From assembly GCA_029551285.1 (NCBI GenBank), contig JAKPFT010000079.1:1-36313 (forward strand): a DNA stretch of 36,313 nt, given 5' to 3'. Shown here piece after piece: positions 31,842-36,313 of this stretch. The stretch is from a bacterium (GTDB taxonomy: Bacteria; Ratteibacteria; UBA8468; B48-G9; DSTR01). The notes below the pieces were generated by a model. The model did no database searches, was not told the origin of the DNA, and saw only the letters and a program-made list of their open reading frames with translations. Both the position numbers and the translations under genes were made by a program. How positions within the stretch are numbered: position 1 is the stretch's first letter; each line of letters opens with the position of its first letter.

Positions 31842-34660
31842 CTGCTTTCTCTCACGGCTGGTTTTTTCTGCCGGGAGAAAAACTTGGTGAGCTCTGCGGC
31901 CAGGGAAGGCAGGAGAGAAAAAAGAAGCACTACCCTCCACTCCTTCAGGGAAAGAAAGACCGTTCCGAAGATAGCCCGGAGAAAAGGAACTTCCAGAACC
32001 ATCAACAGCAGGATTAAGGAGCTACCAACGCTATAGTGTAACCAGCGGTTCCCGGATACAGCCCGGCTGAAAACAGACCCGTACTCTGACCTTACGGTGT
32101 AAGCCCGCCACAGTTCCGAAAGCACCAAACAGGCAAAAACAGCCGTCTGGGCTCTGGCCAGTTGCCCGTAATTTCGCCAGTTCCAGGAAAAAACCGCCAG
32201 CATGGCCACAGTCATCGCCACCGCCTGGACGACGACACCGGTCAGCATGGACTTATTGATTACCGGTTCGGTGACAGAACGGGGTTTTTGCTTCATAAGA
32301 CCTGGCTCACCTTTTTCCAGTCCAAGCGCTAACGCTGGAGCGCCATCAGTCACCAGGTTGAGCCACAGCAGGTGAATCGGCCTTAAAGGCAACGGCCAGC
32401 CAGCCACCATCGCGGAAAAAATGATTAAAATTTCGCCGACATTGCAGGAGATGAGGTAGAAGACAAACTTCCGGATATTGGCGTAGATAATCCTTCCTTC
32501 TTCCACCGCGGCCACGATGGTCGCGTAGTTATCATCGGTCAGAATTAGGTCAGCGGTTTCCTTAGCTACATCAGTGCCGGTAATTCCCATCGCCACGCCA
32601 ATGTCGGCTTTTTTCAGGGCCGGAGCGTCGTTGATGCCATCGCCGGTCATGGCCACGACCTGGCCGCGTTTTTTCAGGGCTTCCACAATTACGGTCTTGT
32701 CCCGGGGACAGACGCGGGCAAAAATGTCAACCTTCTCCACGAGGTCTGCCAGGGTCTCCGCGGTAAAATTGGCCAGCCTGGTCCCATCCAGCACCAGCCC
32801 GTCTGGCCTTTTCAGGCCAATCTGTTCCGCAACAGCCACCGCGGTATCCGGGTAATCACCGGTGACCATCACCGTCCTGATGCCGGCTGTTTCTGCCTGC
32901 CGGATAGCTTGAAAAACCTCCGGTCTGGCCGGGTCCATCATGCCTAAGAGGCCCACAAAGACCAGTTCCTGCTCCACAGTGGAGGCACAGACAGTTTCTA
33001 ACCTGCCCTTCAGCAGACGAAAACCAACGGCTAAAACTCTTAAAGCCTGAGAAGCCATCTCCCGGTTAACCTGCAGAATTTTTTCCTGCCACTGCGGGCT
33101 CATGGGTTCCAGAGTCTCCCCGGAAAAAATCCAGCGGCAGACCCTGAGCAGTTCTTCTGGAGCGCCCTTGACGAAAATCACATACTCAGCCGCTAATTTT
33201 TCCGCAGAGAGCAGTTCCCCCCGGGCCTTTTCTGAAAGACGGTGGATGGTGGACATCAACTTTCGTTCCGAATCAAACGGCACTTCAGCCACCCTGGGCC
33301 AGGACGGATGCAGCTGCCAGGGCCAGAGCCCGGCTTTAGCCGCGCAGACTACCAGAGCCGCTTCGGTAGGGTCGCCGATTACCCGGTAGGTTTTGCGGCC
33401 ATCTTCTTCGCCGCTGGGTTCCAGTCGGGCGTCGTTACAGGCCGTGGCGGCTGTAAGCAAAAGTTTCACGGCAGGCCGGCTGAGCGGGTCAAACCTTTTC
33501 CCGGCTGAGAAAAATTCCCCTTCCGGCAGATACCCCTGTCCGGTTACTTCAAACCGTCCGGATGTTACCCAGCCGGCAGTTACCGTCATCTGGTTCTGCG
33601 TCAGGGTACCGGTCTTATCCGAACAGATGACTGTGGTGCAGCCAAGGGTTTCCACCGCGGTAAGCTTCCTGACCAGCGCCTTTTTCCTGGCCAGCCGCTG
33701 CATGCCTAAGGCAAGGCAGATGGTGACCACCGCGGGCAAACCTTCCGGAACAGCGGCAATGGCTAAACTTACCGCGGTCATAAACAAAAGGATAATCTCC
33801 TGCCGGTAACTGCTCAGGTAGAAGGCCAGTCCCTGACGCCAGAGTTCCGTCAGACTTGTTTCCCGGAGCAGACCAAGGAGAAAAACGACTGCGCAGATAA
33901 TAAGGGTGGCTTTACCTAACCAGCGGCCCAGTTCCTCCAACTTTCTCTGCAGCGGTGTTGGCTCTTCCTCTGTCTCCTGAAGCATCTCGGCAATCAGCCC
34001 CACCTGGGTGCGGGAACCTGTCGCCACCACCAGAGCCCGGCCGCGGCCATAGGTAACCAGGGTTCCCATAAAGGCTGAATTAAACCGGTCTCCCAGGGGT
34101 ATTTCTCTGTCCAGCACAGTCAGGGCTTCCTTGCTTACCGGTGAAGCCTCCCCGGTCAGGACCGATTCGTCAATCTTCAGGTTAACACTTTCCACCAGCC
34201 GAACATCAGCCGGGACGTAATTGCCGGCTTCCAGAATCACCAGGTCGCCCACGACCAGTTCCCGGGCAGGGATGATTTGCTCCTGACCATCCCGGACCAC
34301 CCTGGCGGTCGGCGAAGCCATCTTTTTCAGTGCCAGAAGCGCCCGGTCAGCCTTCATCTCCTGCAGCACCCCGATAAACGCATTAAGCAGCAAAATGGCG
34401 ATGATGGCTCCAGCGTCCAGCAGCTCGCCAAGGAAAAGGGAGACGAGAGCCGCGGCCAAGAGAAGCCGTATCAGGAAACTGTCAAACTGGAGTTTCAGCC
34501 GCTGCCACCAACCTGGCCTGGGTTTTTCCTTCAGTTCGTTAAAGCCATATTTTTCCAGCCGGGTTCTGACTTCAGAGCTGGTCAAACCTTTTTCCAGGTG
34601 AGTTTTCAGCGTCTGGAAGACTTCCTCAATGGAAAGAGCGTGAAAATGCGGCTGGTTCAT
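31838..34660 (-). CDS. Calcium-type P2A cation-transporting P-type ATPase
   Basis: A 940-residue membrane pump, full length for the P2A group. Present in order are the N-terminal cation ATPase domain, the actuator motif LTGEA, AVPEGLPA in membrane helix 4, the phosphorylation motif DKTGTLT with Asp348, the hinge GDGINDAP, and helices 5 and 6 with SCNVGE and LNLVTDG. The residues that ligate Ca2+ in SERCA have counterparts here: Glu306, Asn740, Glu743, Asn768, Thr771 and Asp772. Ca2+ export is therefore the best assignment, although related bacterial pumps carry other divalent ions. The ATG at 34660 lacks a strong ribosome-binding site. It is transcribed alone, divergently from the racemase gene. 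Confidence 0.95.
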   Translation of the reverse strand: MNQPHFHALSIEEVFQTLKTHLEKGLTSSEVRTRLEKYGFNELKEKPRPGWWQRLKLQFDSFLIRLLLAAALVSLFLGELLDAGAIIAILLLNAFIGVLQEMKADRALLALKKMASPTARVVRDGQEQIIPARELVVGDLVILEAGNYVPADVRLVESVNLKIDESVLTGEASPVSKEALTVLDREIPLGDRFNSAFMGTLVTYGRGRALVVATGSRTQVGLIAEMLQETEEEPTPLQRKLEELGRWLGKATLIICAVVFLLGLLRETSLTELWRQGLAFYLSSYRQEIILLFMTAVSLAIAAVPEGLPAVVTICLALGMQRLARKKALVRKLTAVETLGCTTVICSDKTGTLTQNQMTVTAGWVTSGRFEVTGQGYLPEGEFFSAGKRFDPLSRPAVKLLLTAATACNDARLEPSGEEDGRKTYRVIGDPTEAALVVCAAKAGLWPWQLHPSWPRVAEVPFDSERKLMSTIHRLSEKARGELLSAEKLAAEYVIFVKGAPEELLRVCRWIFSGETLEPMSPQWQEKILQVNREMASQALRVLAVGFRLLKGRLETVCASTVEQELVFVGLLGMMDPARPEVFQAIRQAETAGIRTVMVTGDYPDTAVAVAEQIGLKRPDGLVLDGTRLANFTAETLADLVEKVDIFARVCPRDKTVIVEALKKRGQVVAMTGDGINDAPALKKADIGVAMGITGTDVAKETADLILTDDNYATIVAAVEEGRIIYANIRKFVFYLISCNVGEILIIFSAMVAGWPLPLRPIHLLWLNLVTDGAPALALGLEKGEPGLMKQKPRSVTEPVINKSMLTGVVVQAVAMTVAMLAVFSWNWRNYGQLARAQTAVFACLVLSELWRAYTVRSEYGSVFSRAVSGNRWLHYSVGSSLILLLMVLEVPFLRAIFGTVFLSLKEWRVVLLFSLLPSLAAELTKFFSRQKKPAVRESS

Positions 34661-34700
34661 TGTCGTGACAGGACGCCCTTTTCAGGGCTTATCCTTTCCT

Positions 34701-34729
34701 ATGATAGCAGAAAAGGCTATCCGTGGTAA
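34701..34729 (-). promoter_or_regulatory. Possible promoter for the P-type ATPase gene
   Basis: On the minus strand, TTACCA (34729-34724) and TATCAT (34706-34701) are exactly 17 nt apart, matching the consensus at four and five of six positions. The start point would be near 34694, about 34 nt before the start codon. Confidence 0.4.
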
Positions 34730-34732
34730 AAT
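34724..34732 (+). promoter_or_regulatory. Possible extended -10 for the racemase gene
   Basis: TGGTAAAAT fits an extended -10 element. It overlaps the -35 of the opposing promoter. If used, transcription would begin near 34739, downstream of the GTG at 34723, which favours the ATG at 34750 as the start. No clear -35 is visible. Confidence 0.3.
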
Positions 34733-34749
34733 TCCTGTCAGGCAAATTC

Positions 34750-35463
34750 ATGGAACAAAGAAAAATTCCCGGCGTGATTGGTGGCGTGGGACCGGCGGCC
34801 ACCGTGGAATTCCTGAAAAGGGTGATGGAACTGACACCAGCCCGTTGCGATCAGGAGCACCTTCACCTGCTGGTTGACCACTGCCCTTCCATTCCGGATA
34901 GAACTGCCGCCATTCTGGGCCAGGGTGAAAGTCCGGTACCGGCACTGGTAGCGTCAGCCAGACGGCTGGAGAAGATGGGTGCAGACTTTATCGTCATTCC
35001 GTGTAACACCGCCACCTACTTTCTCCCGCCGGTGCGCCAGAAGATTTCCCTGCCTATCTATACCCCTGTTTCCGCCCTGGTAAAAATTCTCAAAGGTCAG
35101 ACGGCCGGTCTCAAACGGCTGGCGCTTTTAGCCACCACCGGAACAGTCGCTGCCGGTATCTACCAGAGAAAACTGGCTGGCACTGGCCTGAAATTAGTCC
35201 TGCCAGATAGAAATCAGCAGGAAGAAGTGATGCAGGCCATTTATGCCGTTAAGGCTGGCAGGGAGCTAAGATCGGTGAGAAAAATCCTGTTGAAAGTTGT
35301 GGCGGAGATGAAGCAGCGTAAAAAGATTGAGGCGGTAATCGCTGGCTGTACTGAGATTCCCCTGGCGGTGAAAGCAGCTGACCTGCCGGTACCGTTGATT
35401 GACGCGGGAGAAGCCCTGGCCAGAATGACTGTGGAGTTAGCGCTGGGCCGGAAACTGTGTTAG
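34750..35463 (+). CDS. Aspartate/glutamate racemase family protein
   Basis: A 237-residue cytoplasmic enzyme of the cofactor-independent aspartate/glutamate racemase family. It begins with the usual VIGGVGPAATVEFL segment. The two catalytic cysteines are in place: Cys85 in IPCNTA and Cys200 in AGCTEIPL. Such enzymes interconvert L- and D-aspartate or related amino acids, often for peptidoglycan or D-amino-acid metabolism. I start at the ATG at 34750; a GTG at 34723 would add nine residues and overlap a probable promoter element. The gene stands alone, divergent from the ATPase gene and convergent with the DUF4340 gene, with a single base between the stop codons. Whether aspartate or glutamate is the substrate cannot be read from the sequence. 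Confidence 0.92.
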   Translation: MEQRKIPGVIGGVGPAATVEFLKRVMELTPARCDQEHLHLLVDHCPSIPDRTAAILGQGESPVPALVASARRLEKMGADFIVIPCNTATYFLPPVRQKISLPIYTPVSALVKILKGQTAGLKRLALLATTGTVAAGIYQRKLAGTGLKLVLPDRNQQEEVMQAIYAVKAGRELRSVRKILLKVVAEMKQRKKIEAVIAGCTEIPLAVKAADLPVPLIDAGEALARMTVELALGRKLC

Positions 35464-35464
35464 T

Positions 35465-36313
35465 TTAACGGTTCCGGCGGAAGATATTCTTCAGAAAAAA
35501 CTTCCTTCCTGTTTCTTTACCTTCTTTCTGCCCGGATGGTTGAGGCGGCTCCGGCAAAAAGTCTTTGACACTCTTGTTGATTTTGTCGTAGGCGTCCGGC
35601 GCCAGAGAAAAGCCAGTCTGCCGCGACGGCAAATACCCGTACCAGGCCTCTTCTGTCCTGTCCCCGAAATGAACTTCCTGCGTCTTGCCGTCCTTATCAG
35701 TCAGTTTAACTACCATGGCTGGAGTTTTCAGGTGATGCTGGTCCAGCCAGGAGGAGGAAGCCGGAAAGAAATTCTTAATTTTCAAACCGGTCAGGTCGTA
35801 AAGATAATCACTGACTTTTTCCGATTTCAGTTCCGTTTCTTTGAAACCTGCCGCGCGCCAGACATCCTTGTTCTTCTCTTTCACCTTCTTCAGCAGAAGC
35901 GGCTCCCCTTCCTTCTTCAGACTTACTTCCACCACGTTGTAGCTGTCAAGAGTGAATATGGATTTCTGACGCAACTGGTCCGGCTCTTCCGCCAATTTAC
36001 TCAGCAGACTTTCTTCCACCGTGAAAACTGCCTTTCGGGTAGAGCTTTTCGCATAACGACTGGACTCATCCTTTTTCCGGCCAACCGTCAGGGTAAAAAG
36101 ACCTCCCCCTGACTCCCGGGCTACCACCACCATGGCTGGCTGCTGAAAGCCATAAGTTGCCTCTCCGGCCGGCCTGTCAATGAACTCCTTTGCCCTGGAA
36201 GTACTCAACTCCCGCAGGAAATCGTCCACCGCCCACCGGTCAGCCTCGTCCTGAATGGGCTTTTCCAGGAACCAGCCACTGTCCTTCTTAGCAAAGGCTA
36301 AGTGGCTTTTCGG
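35465..36313 (-). CDS. DUF4340 domain protein, 5' end beyond the window
   Basis: The reading frame stays open to the right edge, so 282 C-terminal residues are visible and the start is missing. The GTG at 36229 is internal: codons upstream of it continue in frame with GWFLEKPIQDEADRWAV, a typical DUF4340 segment. The domain pattern repeats downstream (VWRAAGFKETELKSEKVSDYLYDLTGLK), also typical of DUF4340. The C-terminus is basic and Gln/Lys-rich (LPEPPQPSGQKEGKE, ending FRRNR). DUF4340 proteins are usually anchored by one N-terminal helix and often occur beside GldG-like ABC transporter subunits. That partner would lie outside this window. The biochemical role of the domain is not established. 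Confidence 0.8.
   Translation of the reverse strand, partial: PKSHLAFAKKDSGWFLEKPIQDEADRWAVDDFLRELSTSRAKEFIDRPAGEATYGFQQPAMVVVARESGGGLFTLTVGRKKDESSRYAKSSTRKAVFTVEESLLSKLAEEPDQLRQKSIFTLDSYNVVEVSLKKEGEPLLLKKVKEKNKDVWRAAGFKETELKSEKVSDYLYDLTGLKIKNFFPASSSWLDQHHLKTPAMVVKLTDKDGKTQEVHFGDRTEEAWYGYLPSRQTGFSLAPDAYDKINKSVKDFLPEPPQPSGQKEGKETGRKFFLKNIFRRNR

Noticed and set aside
35465-36229. Complete 254-residue gene starting with GTG at 36229
   Set aside because: The frame stays open to the window edge with codons matching the DUF4340 pattern, so this GTG is internal and the gene is partial.

Overview
The window reads as chromosomal DNA from an uncultured, glycan-degrading Gram-negative bacterium. It is moderately GC-rich and densely packed, with good Shine-Dalgarno sites. 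It carries secreted LamG, CBM9-like and multi-domain glycoside hydrolase-like proteins, a HTH-receiver fusion with HD-GYP proteins, and a DUF4340 protein. This mix resembles candidate phyla of the PVC/Omnitrophota/Armatimonadota type, but nothing here fixes the phylum. I see no rRNA, tRNA, CRISPR array, transposase or phage gene.

Layout. Positions 1-872 have no credible gene and hold a tandem array of nearly three ~297-bp units, each a long imperfect palindrome followed by a polypyrimidine tract. From 873 to 27183 lies a carbohydrate-utilisation locus of several short operons. These are: (a) a secreted barrel enzyme plus LamG protein (minus, 3739-873); (b) one giant secreted enzyme alone (plus, 3974-7627); (c) a GH2-like giant, a TIM-barrel protein and a second giant paralogous to the one in (b) (minus, 16636-7635); (d) a GH4 glycosidase (plus, 16728-18026); (e) a Zn-phospholipase C/S1-P1-like protein with an NPCBM domain, a GH123/DUF4091-like enzyme and a LamG protein (minus, 23167-18035); (f) an (alpha/alpha)6-barrel glycosidase-like protein coupled to an M28/DUF4910-AAC(3) fusion (plus, 23231-27183).

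From 27187 onwards the genes are of other kinds. They are an anchored RIFT-barrel-like protein with a NapH-type polyferredoxin (minus), a three-gene signalling operon (HTH-receiver, pseudo-receiver-HD-GYP, PAS-PAS-HD-GYP; plus), a Ca2+-type P2A ATPase (minus), an aspartate/glutamate racemase (plus) and a 5'-truncated DUF4340 protein (minus) that runs off the right edge.

How they may work together (inference). The large secreted proteins would bind and cleave a heteropolysaccharide outside the cytoplasm. The GH4, six-hairpin and M28-AAC(3) proteins have no signal peptides and would process imported fragments inside. No sugar transporter lies in the window, so uptake must be encoded elsewhere. 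Four proteins with predicted barrel folds and the GH123-like enzyme share an adjacent Asp-Glu pair at the expected catalytic strand. The GH2-like giant lacks the usual acid/base Glu. Three of these barrel proteins fit no family I can name, so this locus is the best candidate for undescribed enzymology.
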